From Streptomyces zinciresistens K42 (GTDB taxonomy: Bacteria; Actinomycetota; Actinomycetes; Streptomycetales; Streptomycetaceae), in NCBI RefSeq assembly GCF_000225525.1, contig NZ_AGBF01000014.1:1-64000 (forward strand): a stretch of 64,000 nucleotides of DNA. Direction: 5' to 3'. This document shows positions 24,086 through 30,886 of this stretch, in pieces; position 1 is the first letter of the stretch, and each line of letters opens with the position of its first letter. The notes below the pieces were generated by a model. It worked only from the letters and a program-made list of their open reading frames with translations. It did not search any database and was not told the origin of the DNA. The translations under genes were made by a program, and so were the position numbers.

Positions 24086-24592
24086 TCAGGCAGCGGTCCG
24101 CCGCGTCCCCGCCGGGAGATGGTTGACGATCAGCACGACCCCGCTGACGAGGAACACCCGCGTCGCGGCGTCGAGCCCGTTCCAGTCCGAGGACTGCCAC
24201 ATCGAGAACCACTCGCCGCCGATCGCGATGAACCCGGCGCCGAACAGCAGCATCAGCATGAGCAGACCGATCGTGGAGAAGCGCCGGGCGCGTTCGTCGT
24301 CACGCCGGAACCACAGCCAGGTGCCGTATATGAGGACGAGGGCCGCGACCGTCTCCCAGACGATGATCGCGACGTACGCCGCGTCCTGAAGTCCCTTGCT
24401 GGTGACGGCTCTCCACATCAGGTCGTCGTCCTTGAACGTGGTGTCCATCGCGAGCACATGCCGCACGAACTGCTGGTTCGTACCGAAGTCCGTGATGTTC
24501 CCGAAGGCGACCAGAGCGATGTAGAGGGCGACGGCCGCGGTGAGCAGCGCGGCGGCGAGGTGAAGGGGAGTGCGCGGGGGTGTCGTAGGCAT
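24086..24592 (-). CDS. DUF2165 family small membrane protein
   Basis: A 168-aa integral membrane protein with four predicted helices: about 10-32 (LHLAAALLTAAVALYIALVA), 75-95 (AAYVAIIVWETVAALVLIYG), 108-128 (TIGLLMLMLLFGAGFIAIGG) and 143-158. The conserved FGNITDFGTNQQFVRHVLAM loop after helix 1 and the GEWFSMWQSSDWNG motif are characteristic of DUF2165, whose function is unknown. ATG 24592 is chosen: an ATG at 24601 directly touches the GGGGAGG, whereas 24592 is 9 nt away from it. No operon partner. Confidence 0.85.
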   Translation of the reverse strand: MPTTPPRTPLHLAAALLTAAVALYIALVAFGNITDFGTNQQFVRHVLAMDTTFKDDDLMWRAVTSKGLQDAAYVAIIVWETVAALVLIYGTWLWFRRDDERARRFSTIGLLMLMLLFGAGFIAIGGEWFSMWQSSDWNGLDAATRVFLVSGVVLIVNHLPAGTRRTAA

Positions 24593-24865
24593 GGCCGCCA
24601 TCCTCCCCGCAAAACCGCCGCGCCCGAAGGCAATTGAGCCAGAACAGTGGCTCCCGGGGAGAGCGCGCCTGCGCCCGGATCACGCCCTGGCGCAGCTCCA
24701 CGGCCCGGGCCTCTCGCGGATCGCTGACCACTCGGCTGTGCGGCTCCGCTGCCGAGTGCCCCAGTCGTCCCGCCGTCCCGCAGCCTCAGCGCCCGGAACG
24801 GACCCGCTGGCGACACGAGTCCGAGAACACCCGTCCAAGTCACCCCCGTCGCCCACCACTTCGCG

Positions 24866-25258
24866 GTGCGGTCGTCCGCGGCGCGAAGAGGTGCCCGACG
24901 GGCCCGGCTGCCCGCTGAGCGTTTGCTGGACGACTGGGGGGCTCCGGCACGAGGGGGCCGCGTACGTCGTGGCCGAGCCGGCGTCCGACGCCGTGCGGCA
25001 CGAGCGCGTTCCCGGTCGCGACGTCAGGCCGGGGCTACGGCTGCGGGCCGGCGGCGTGCCGCGCGTCGAGGCCACCGACGCCCGGGGCGACCGCCTCCCG
25101 CGGGCGCGGGACGCGGGCGGCGGCGAGCCGAGTCGGGCCGGGGGCTGCTGATCGTGGCGGCGTACGCGGACCGCTGGGGCGTCGAGGCGGCGCCGGTCCG
25201 CGGCAAGACCGTGTGGGCCGCGCTCGCTCCGCGGGCACCCGCCCCGGACCGGGGATGA
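24866..25258 (+). pseudogene. Frameshifted HATPase_c (anti-sigma-type) regulator
   Basis: Pieces of a Streptomyces ATP-binding regulator lie in two alternating frames. Frame A gives RRGARRARLPAERLLDDWG (24884-24940). The middle part, AAYVVAEPASDAVRHERVPG and RLRAGGVPRVEATDARGDRL, is in another frame (about 24955-25115). The end, SGRGLLIVAAYADRWGVEA and KTVWAALAP, returns to the first frame (25130-25240). Two indels are needed to restore one protein of about 130 aa. The N-box ELxxNAxxH is also degraded to EPASDAVRH, which supports real decay rather than a sequencing slip. Compare the intact relatives at 34806-35264 and 54577-54999. Confidence 0.65.
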
Positions 25259-25375
25259 CCGCCGCTGTCCATTCCGGGCACACCTCGCAGACTTTTCCGC
25301 CCCCTGAACCGACCGTCCCCGGTCGATTACAGTGGCGAACTGTCGTACGGACGGACGCGTGCACGGGAGGTCTCG

Positions 25376-26491
25376 ATGGGGGCGACTGTCGGGCCCGTCT
25401 GGGGCCGGACCGAGCAGCAGGACTTTCGCAGCAGGGTGCGCGGCACGCTGCTCGGTGTCGCGCTCGGGGACGCCCTCGGCGCGCCGGTCGACGCGCTCGG
25501 CCTGGCGGAGATCCAGGAGCGGTACGGGCCCGAGGGCCTGCTGGACCCGGGGCAGGCGTACGGGCGGCGCGGTGCGGTGACCCATCTCACACAGCTCAGC
25601 CTCTTCACCGTGGACGGGCTGATCCGGGCCCAGGTGCGCCGGGACACCGGCGCCTGGCACCCGCCGACCGACGTGCACCGGGCGTACCGGCGCTGGGCGG
25701 CCACCCAGCGCGACTGGGGGCCCGACGAGCGCCGCAAGGAGGACGGGTGGCTCGCGCGCGAGGAGTGGCTGTACGCCCGCCGCGACCCCGGCCGCGCGCT
25801 CCTGCTCGGCCTCGGCGACGACACCATGGGCACGCTGGAGTCGCCCAAGAACACCGGTGAGCCGGGCCCCGAGGCCGCCGCGCGCTCCGCGCCGTTCGGA
25901 CTGCTCGTCGGCTGGGAGCCGCAGCTCGTCGTCCAGCTCGCCATGGAGTGCGCGGCGCAGACCCACGGCCACCCCGTCGCCTGCCTCTCGGCGGGGGCGT
26001 ACGCCGTCGTCGTGCACGGGCTCGCCTGCGGGGAGAGCCTGGACGGGGCCGTGCAGCGGGCCCTCGCGCTGCTGTCCCGGCGCCCCGGCCACGAGCCGGT
26101 GACCGACGCGCTCCAGCACGCCCTGGGTGCCGTACGGCAGGGCATGCCCACTCCGGCCCGGGTGCGCGAACTGGCCGCCGACGGCTCGGCCGACGGGCTG
26201 CTCGCGGCCGCCGTGTACTGCGCCCTGGTCGGCGAGGACATCCGGCACGGGCTGGGGCTCGCCGTCAACCACGACGGCCCCTCGGCCGCCGCGGCCGCCC
26301 TCACCGGCGGACTGCTGGGCGCGCTGCACGGCGAGACGGCGCTGCCCCCGGCGTGGCTGGCCGAGCTGGAGGGGCGCCCCACCATCCTCGAACTCGCCGA
26401 CGACTTCGCCATGGAGATGACCCAGGGCCCGGCCCTGCACGGCCCGACCACCTCCTCCCCGGCCTGGCTGACCCGCTACCCGCGCGCCTGA
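25376..26491 (+). CDS. ADP-ribosylglycohydrolase-like protein with altered metal motifs
   Basis: A 371-aa all-helical protein of the ADP-ribosylglycohydrolase family. The start, RVRGTLLGVALGDALGAPVD, fits the G-x-x-x-GD-x-LG-x-P motif well. In active enzymes the next motif is T/S-D-D-T and the C-terminal one is G-D-T/D-T, together binding two magnesium ions. Here the corresponding places read AVTHLTQLSLFTVDG and NHDGPSAAAAALTGG, so most metal Asp residues are missing. LLLGLGDDTMGTLESPKN keeps a DDT but in a different region. It may be a non-hydrolytic ADP-ribose binding protein or use a different chemistry. Transcribed alone, with a strong bidirectional terminator after it. Confidence 0.75.
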   Translation: MGATVGPVWGRTEQQDFRSRVRGTLLGVALGDALGAPVDALGLAEIQERYGPEGLLDPGQAYGRRGAVTHLTQLSLFTVDGLIRAQVRRDTGAWHPPTDVHRAYRRWAATQRDWGPDERRKEDGWLAREEWLYARRDPGRALLLGLGDDTMGTLESPKNTGEPGPEAAARSAPFGLLVGWEPQLVVQLAMECAAQTHGHPVACLSAGAYAVVVHGLACGESLDGAVQRALALLSRRPGHEPVTDALQHALGAVRQGMPTPARVRELAADGSADGLLAAAVYCALVGEDIRHGLGLAVNHDGPSAAAAALTGGLLGALHGETALPPAWLAELEGRPTILELADDFAMEMTQGPALHGPTTSSPAWLTRYPRA

Positions 26492-26560
26492 CGCCGCTGA
26501 GGAACACACGCCGCCCCGGAGCGCGTTCACCCGCCTCGGGACCGAACCGCCCCACCCCCC

Positions 26561-26608
26561 GCGCCGGGACGGCGGCCCCCGGTGTGCGGGGAGCCGCCGT
26601 CCCGGCGC
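26561..26608. terminator. Bidirectional hairpin terminator
   Basis: Perfect 16-bp arms GCGCCGGGACGGCGGC (26561-26576) and complement (26593-26608) with a 16-nt loop, placed between two convergent genes (25376-26491 plus, 26635-28203 minus). Confidence 0.75.
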
Positions 26609-26634
26609 GGGCCGGCGGGCCGGCCGCGCTGGCG

Positions 26635-28203
26635 TCAGTCCTTGGCGCGCACCGCGTCCTCCGGCGGGCCGGCCGGTGCCGGTACCGCCACGGCCGCGGA
26701 GTCGTCGCCGTCGGTGTTGATCCGCTCGACGACCGCGAGGCGCTCCGGGGTGTCCTCGGGCTTCGCGAAGCCGATGGCGATGTACAGCACCAGCGACACG
26801 GCCAGCGGGATGGAGACCTGGTACTGGAGCGGCACCCCGCCCTCGACGTTCCAGTTGATCGGGTAGTTGACCAGCCAGAAGGCGAGCAGGCCCATCGCCC
26901 AGCTGGTCAGCGCCGCGGTCGGGCCGGAGCGGCGGAAGGGGCGCAGCAGGCCCAGCATCATGGGGATGGCGATCGGGCCCATCAGACCGGCGACCCACTT
27001 GATCACGACGGTGATGATGTCCTTGAAGGTGGGGGAGTTGACCTGGGTGGCCACCGCCATCGACAGCGCCAGGAAGACCACCGTGGTCACCCGGGCCGCC
27101 ATCAGACCGGACCGCTCGTTCCACGCCCGTGCCTGCTTGGACAGCACCGGCGCCACGTCCCGGGTGAACACCGCCGCGATGGCGTTGGCGTCGGAGGAGC
27201 ACATCGCCATGGTGTGCGAGAAGAAGCCGACGATGACCAGGCCCAGCAGACCGTGCGGCAGGAGCTGTTCGGTCATCAGGGCGTAGGAGTCGGAGCCGTC
27301 CGGCTTCTGCGACTCCACCAGCAGCGGCGACATCCACATCGGGAAGAACAGCACCAGCGGCCAGACCAGCCAGAGCGCCGCCGACAGCCGCGCGGAGCGC
27401 GCGGCCTCGCGCGGGGTGGCCGTGGCCATGTACCGCTGGGCCTGGTTGAGCATCCCGCCGTTGTACTCGAAGAGCTTGATGAAGAGGAACGCCAGCAGGA
27501 AGACCGTGCCGTACGGACCCACCAACGGCTGTCCGTGGCCCTGGAGTTCCGGCTCGTCCCAGGCGCCGAAGAAGCCGATGCCCTTGTCGTTCAGCTTCAT
27601 CACGACGGCGAAGAACATCGCGAGCCCGGCGAGCAACTGGATGACGAACTGGCCGAGTTCGGTGAGGGCGTCCGCCCACAGCCCGCCGATGGTGCAGTAG
27701 ATGGCGGTGATGACGCCGGTGATGAGGATGCCCTGGTTGAGGGAGACACCCGTGAACACCGACAACAGGGTCGCGATCGCGGCCCACTTGGCGCCGACGT
27801 CCACGATCTTCAGCAGCATGCCGGACCAGGCCAGCGCCTGCTGGGTCTTGAGGTCGTAGCGGTTCTTCAGGTACTCCAGCGGCGAGGCCACATGGAGTCG
27901 TGAGCGAAGTCGGTTGATGCGCGGCGCGAACAGCTTCGACCCGATGGCGATGCCGAGCGCGATGGGGAAGGACCAGGTGACGAAGGACGTGACGCCGTAG
28001 GTGTAGGCGATGCCCGCGTACCCGGTGAACATCACCGCGCTGTATCCGGACATGTGGTGCGAGATGCCGGACAGCCACCACGGCATCTTGCCGCCCGCGG
28101 TGAAGAAGTCGCTGACATTGTCGACCCGCTTGTGGGACCAGACGCCGATCGCGACCATCACGCCGAAGTACGCGATGAGCACGGCCCAGTCGAGACTGTT
28201 CAT
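26635..28203 (-). CDS. Sodium:solute symporter family transporter
   Basis: A 522-aa polytopic membrane protein of the SSS/SSF family, which couples sodium entry to uptake of small solutes such as sugars, amino acids or carboxylates. It starts SLDWAVLIAYFGVMVAIGVW (TM1) and has the family features FFTAGGKMPWWLSGISHHMSG (in two parts), KWAAIATLLSVFTG, GGLWADALTELGQFVIQ, and a signature near SSDANAIAAVFTRD. About 13 helices are expected; the C-terminal 45 residues are hydrophilic. ATG 28203 follows AAGGGG by 4 nt and matches the family N terminus; an upstream in-frame start would add 14 unlikely residues. Substrate not deducible. Monocistronic. Confidence 0.88.
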   Translation of the reverse strand: MNSLDWAVLIAYFGVMVAIGVWSHKRVDNVSDFFTAGGKMPWWLSGISHHMSGYSAVMFTGYAGIAYTYGVTSFVTWSFPIALGIAIGSKLFAPRINRLRSRLHVASPLEYLKNRYDLKTQQALAWSGMLLKIVDVGAKWAAIATLLSVFTGVSLNQGILITGVITAIYCTIGGLWADALTELGQFVIQLLAGLAMFFAVVMKLNDKGIGFFGAWDEPELQGHGQPLVGPYGTVFLLAFLFIKLFEYNGGMLNQAQRYMATATPREAARSARLSAALWLVWPLVLFFPMWMSPLLVESQKPDGSDSYALMTEQLLPHGLLGLVIVGFFSHTMAMCSSDANAIAAVFTRDVAPVLSKQARAWNERSGLMAARVTTVVFLALSMAVATQVNSPTFKDIITVVIKWVAGLMGPIAIPMMLGLLRPFRRSGPTAALTSWAMGLLAFWLVNYPINWNVEGGVPLQYQVSIPLAVSLVLYIAIGFAKPEDTPERLAVVERINTDGDDSAAVAVPAPAGPPEDAVRAKD

Positions 28204-28363
28204 GTGACCCCTTCCAGGGTTCCGCCCTGTGAACGGCTCGCCCATGTTCGATGCGCTGGCGCGGGCACGACAAGCGCATGAAGGGTCAACAGACAGTAAA
28301 ATCGTTCTGAGCAGTGACCTGCATTCAGATCTATGAACTACGAAACCCGTGGGAACCCGTACG

Positions 28364-29149
28364 TCAGCGCATCAACTCCCCCGCGTTGACGAGCAGCGAC
28401 TGCCCCGTGACGGCCCGCGCCCGGTCCGACGCCAGGAACACCGCCGCGTCGGCCACGTCCCCGTCGGTGGCCAGCTCGGGCAGCGCCATGCGCTCGGCCA
28501 GCCGCCCCAGCACCGCCTCCTCCGACGTCCCCTCGGCGTGCGCGGTGAACCGGACGAACGCACGCACCGGCGGACCCCACATCCAGCCCGGCAGCACGGT
28601 GTTGACCCGGATGCGATGCGGCCCCAGCTCGCGCGCGAGGGAGTACATGGCGCTGGTGAGCGCGCCCTTGGAGGCGGCGTAGGCGGCCTGGCGCACCTGG
28701 GAGGGCGCGGCGACGGCGGACTGCGTCCCGATGAACACGACCGCCCCGCCCCGCTCCTTCAGCGCCGGCAGGCAGGCGCGCGTCATCCGCAGCGCGCCCA
28801 GCAGGTTGACGTCCACGACCGAGAGCCAGGTCGCGAAGTCCGCGTCCTCCAGCCCGCCGAAGTGGGAGTCCCAGGCGGCGACATGGACCACGCCGTCGAT
28901 CCCCCCGAACCGCTCGCGGGCCAGCGCCGCCAGCGCCTCGCACTGGCCCTCGTCGGTGACGTCGGTCGCCCGGTACGCGGTCCGGGACCCGCCCGGGTCC
29001 ACCTCGCCGGCGCTCCTGGCGAGGTTGGCCTCCGTACGGGCGCCGAGCACGGCGTTCCCGCCGTCCCGTACGACCGCCGCCGCGACCTGGTGCCCCAGTC
29101 CGGCACCCACTCCCGAGACGACCACGGTCTTGCCGTCGAGCAGTGACAT
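28364..29149 (-). CDS. SDR-family oxidoreductase under the CTGAC-N5-GTCAG operator
   Basis: A 261-aa short-chain dehydrogenase. The cofactor motif is unusual: VVVSGVGAGLGHQVAAAVV (G-V-G-A-G-L-G instead of TGxxxGxG). DVTDEGQ follows, VHVAAWDS replaces NNAG, and the catalytic YAASKGAL block is intact. LPGWMWGPPVRAFVRF is the substrate loop. GGAGG is 5 nt before the ATG. The -10-like TACTCT and an exact operator (29188-29202) lie upstream, so this gene appears to belong with the afs-region catabolic regulon 17 kb away. Function probably oxidation of a hydroxyacyl or alcohol intermediate (inference). Confidence 0.85.
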   Translation of the reverse strand: MSLLDGKTVVVSGVGAGLGHQVAAAVVRDGGNAVLGARTEANLARSAGEVDPGGSRTAYRATDVTDEGQCEALAALARERFGGIDGVVHVAAWDSHFGGLEDADFATWLSVVDVNLLGALRMTRACLPALKERGGAVVFIGTQSAVAAPSQVRQAAYAASKGALTSAMYSLARELGPHRIRVNTVLPGWMWGPPVRAFVRFTAHAEGTSEEAVLGRLAERMALPELATDGDVADAAVFLASDRARAVTGQSLLVNAGELMR

Positions 29150-29187
29150 CAGGGCCTCCTGGCTTCGTCCCGACTCCGGCGCATCAT

Positions 29188-29207
29188 CTGACGGAGCGTC
29201 AGAGTAG
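29188..29207 (-). promoter_or_regulatory. CTGAC-N5-GTCAG operator with minus-strand -10
   Basis: CTGACGGAGCGTCAG (29188-29202) overlaps minus-strand TACTCT (29207-29202). It lies between the SDR gene (minus) and the doubtful small reading frame at 29240 (plus), and could serve both. Confidence 0.65.
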
Positions 29208-29239
29208 GGGCGTCCGGGGGAGGAGGGAAGGGAGGCGCC

Positions 29240-29680
29240 ATGAGCGAGGACACCAGGAGCGAGGACACCGCGGGCGAGCGCACCGGGAGCGAGCGCACCG
29301 GGAGCGAGCACCCCCCGGCGTCGAGGTCGCCCCGGCCGGCCTGCTGTCCGCGCGCAAGATCAGCGGCCCGCCCGCACTGCCGGAAGGGTGGGCATCCCGC
29401 GCGGCACGACGAGGAAAGGGCGGGAGGCGCGAGTGCGGCGCTTCCCGCCCTTCACTTGCCTGTTCCGTCACGTTCCCGCTCACCTTCCGGAGTCTGGACG
29501 GCCCCCTGTCATTCGTGGCGCCACCCCGTAGGGCGTTGCATACCTGCACATGACTCCAGCTGTGACCCCCTGTCGCGCAGATCAGCCAGCGTTCACACCC
29601 TCGACATCCCGCCCGCCGGCCTGGCGTACGCGATCCCCGGACTCCGGGCAGAGTCGGGCGGAACACCCCTCCCCATCTGA
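29240..29680 (+). CDS. Doubtful small reading frame starting with pentapeptide repeats
   Basis: A GGGAGG lies 4 nt before ATG 29240, divergent from the SDR and just beyond the operator. The first 26 residues are five pentapeptides (SEDTR, SEDTA, GERTG, SERTG, SEHPP) written by a 15-bp tandem repeat (29242-29316), so repeat length keeps frame. After that the frame loses coding character, and a terminator-like hairpin lies within it at 29416-29452. The +2 frame then reads GVEVAPAGLLSARKISGPPA, which looks more protein-like, so a frameshift near 29315 is possible. I do not recognise the product; it may be a remnant or not a gene. Confidence 0.25.
   Translation: MSEDTRSEDTAGERTGSERTGSEHPPASRSPRPACCPRARSAARPHCRKGGHPARHDEERAGGASAALPALHLPVPSRSRSPSGVWTAPCHSWRHPVGRCIPAHDSSCDPLSRRSASVHTLDIPPAGLAYAIPGLRAESGGTPLPI
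29242..29316 (+). repeat. 15-bp tandem repeat, five units
   Basis: Units beginning at 29242, 29257, 29272, 29287 and 29302, consensus GAGCGAGNNCACCNG. The first two and the fourth are nearly identical; the third starts GGGCGAG and the fifth degenerates to C-rich. The period is exactly five codons. Confidence 0.8.
29416..29452. terminator. Hairpin terminator
   Basis: 15-bp arms AAGGGCGGGAGGCGC (29416-29430) and GCGCTTCCCGCCCTT (29438-29452), one G-T mismatch, 7-nt loop. It would end a short transcript started from the 29188 operator region. Confidence 0.65.
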
Positions 29681-29698
29681 TGCCATGTCAGCTAAACC
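29677..29698 (+). promoter_or_regulatory. Near-match operator CTGAT-N5-GTCAG and -10
   Basis: CTGATGCCATGTCAG (29677-29691) differs from the shared palindrome by one base (CTGAT for CTGAC). TAAACC (29693-29698) follows and ATG 29705 is 6 nt later, again a leaderless geometry like that at 9258. Confidence 0.5.
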
Positions 29699-29704
29699 GG
29701 ACCC

Positions 29705-30562
29705 ATGACGGATGACGCGACGCACACGGGCGAAACCCGCAGCCACCTGTACGCCGAACTGGCCGCCGTCGGCCCCTACGGAGCCGACCTCGGGCACGCG
29801 CTGATCACCATGGTCGAGCCGCATCCAGGCCGGGAGCGCGAATACAATCGCTGGTACGAAGACGACCACTTCATCGCCGGTGCGATGGCCATGCCCTGGA
29901 TGTTCGCCGGACGGCGCTGGGTCGCCACCCGTGACCTGCAACTCCTGCGCTACCCCGAGAAGTCCGCCGTCGCGCGGCCGGTGACGGCTGGGTGCTATAT
30001 CTCCGTCTACTGGATGACCGCCGGTCGCTACGACGACCACATGCGGTGGACGGTCGGCATCAACAAGCGCCTCAACCGCGACCGCCGGGTCTTCCAGGAC
30101 CGTACGCACGTCTTCACCGCGTTCCAGGACCGTGTGGCAACCGTCTATCGCGACGGCGACCAGGGTCCGCGCGACATCCATGCCCTTGATCATCCCTACG
30201 CCGGGCTCGTCGTCCAGGTCGTCGACGCCGACTCCCCCGCCAGACTCCCGGAGTTGCTCGCGTGGCTGCGGGACGACCACATCCCGAAGCAGCTGGCCGG
30301 CTCGCCTGCGGCCCTGGTGACCGTCTTCGCGTCGACCCCGCTGCCCCTGGACCGGATGACCTACGTCAAGCAGGTCGAGGGGGTCGGGATCCGGCTGACC
30401 CTGCTGTGGTTCCTCGAAGCCGATCCCCGCGAGGTCTGGCAGGACCACTTCGCGGACCTGGACACGGCGGCGGCCGCCTCCGGCCTCGGCGACGTGCAGT
30501 TCGTCGCTCCGTTCGTGCCCACGGTCCCGGGCACCGACCGCTACGTGGACGAGCTGAGATGA
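29705..30562 (+). CDS. Dimeric alpha/beta-barrel protein (two EthD/ABM-like halves), function unknown
   Basis: A 285-aa protein that appears to contain two ferredoxin-like barrel halves: GHALITMVEPHPGREREYNR with WYEDDHFIAGAMAMPWMFAG (residues about 35-75), and AGLVVQVVDADSPARLPELL with AWLRDDHIPKQLAGSPAALV (about 165-205). The pattern W-Y-x-D-x-H and W-L-x-D-x-H is typical of EthD-like or stress-responsive barrels that act on aromatic or polyketide-like compounds. The end, FVAPFVPTVPGTDRYVDELR, is a family tail. It stands alone under a near-match of the catabolic operator. A decayed paralogue of the second half lies at 36600-36800. No precise reaction can be assigned. Confidence 0.7.
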   Translation: MTDDATHTGETRSHLYAELAAVGPYGADLGHALITMVEPHPGREREYNRWYEDDHFIAGAMAMPWMFAGRRWVATRDLQLLRYPEKSAVARPVTAGCYISVYWMTAGRYDDHMRWTVGINKRLNRDRRVFQDRTHVFTAFQDRVATVYRDGDQGPRDIHALDHPYAGLVVQVVDADSPARLPELLAWLRDDHIPKQLAGSPAALVTVFASTPLPLDRMTYVKQVEGVGIRLTLLWFLEADPREVWQDHFADLDTAAAASGLGDVQFVAPFVPTVPGTDRYVDELR

Positions 30563-30731
30563 GCACATCAGAAGCCGGCGCGTCCACGGAGGCCGGCGTC
30601 ACTTCGCGGGTGAAGGGAGGCGCGCTCGCCGTCGCGCCGATGACGGCGACGCAGCGGAACTCCAGTCCCTTCACGGCGTGCACGGTCGCCGGTCGTACGC
30701 CGCCCGTGTCCTGCCCCGGACCGTGTCGGCG
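30558..30731 (-). pseudogene. Relic of a UvrD/Rep-type helicase
   Basis: On the minus strand, codons from 30683 read HAVKGLEFRCVAVIGA, an excellent match to motif V of UvrD-family helicases (H-x-x-KGLEF-x-x-V), continued by REVTPASVDAPA, which fits the usual segment just after it. Upstream (to 30731) GQDTGGVRPAT fits the lead-in. Nothing else of the helicase is present: the fragment ends against the 3' end of the gene at 29705-30562. This is a deletion scar. Confidence 0.6.
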
Positions 30732-30770
30732 GCAGGTGCCGAAAACCCCGCGTACGGCGGGGTGCCGGAA

Positions 30771-30815
30771 CGCGAACCAGGAGTGCGTCCCGTACGGTGC
30801 GTCAGCTGACGGACA
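30771..30815 (+). repeat. 45-bp direct repeat, left copy
   Basis: Matches 35291-35335 at 37 of 45 positions, same orientation, exactly 4520 bp apart. The core CGTACGGTGCGTCAGC (30791-30806) is identical in both copies, preceded by CCAGGAGTG and followed by ACGGACA. It lies about 70 bp before the nuclease gene. It may be a shared operator or a boundary repeat. Confidence 0.7.
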
Positions 30816-30886
30816 GGGCGGCGGCGGCCGGGCCGGCCGAGGCGCTCGGAGACCCGTTGCCGCTTCGGCGCCGATAGTCTGTGGAG

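Noticed and set aside
30801..30810. GTCAGCTGAC as a further copy of the shared operator
   Set aside because: The half-sites are in the reverse arrangement (GTCAG-CTGAC) and belong to the 45-bp repeat, so it was not counted.
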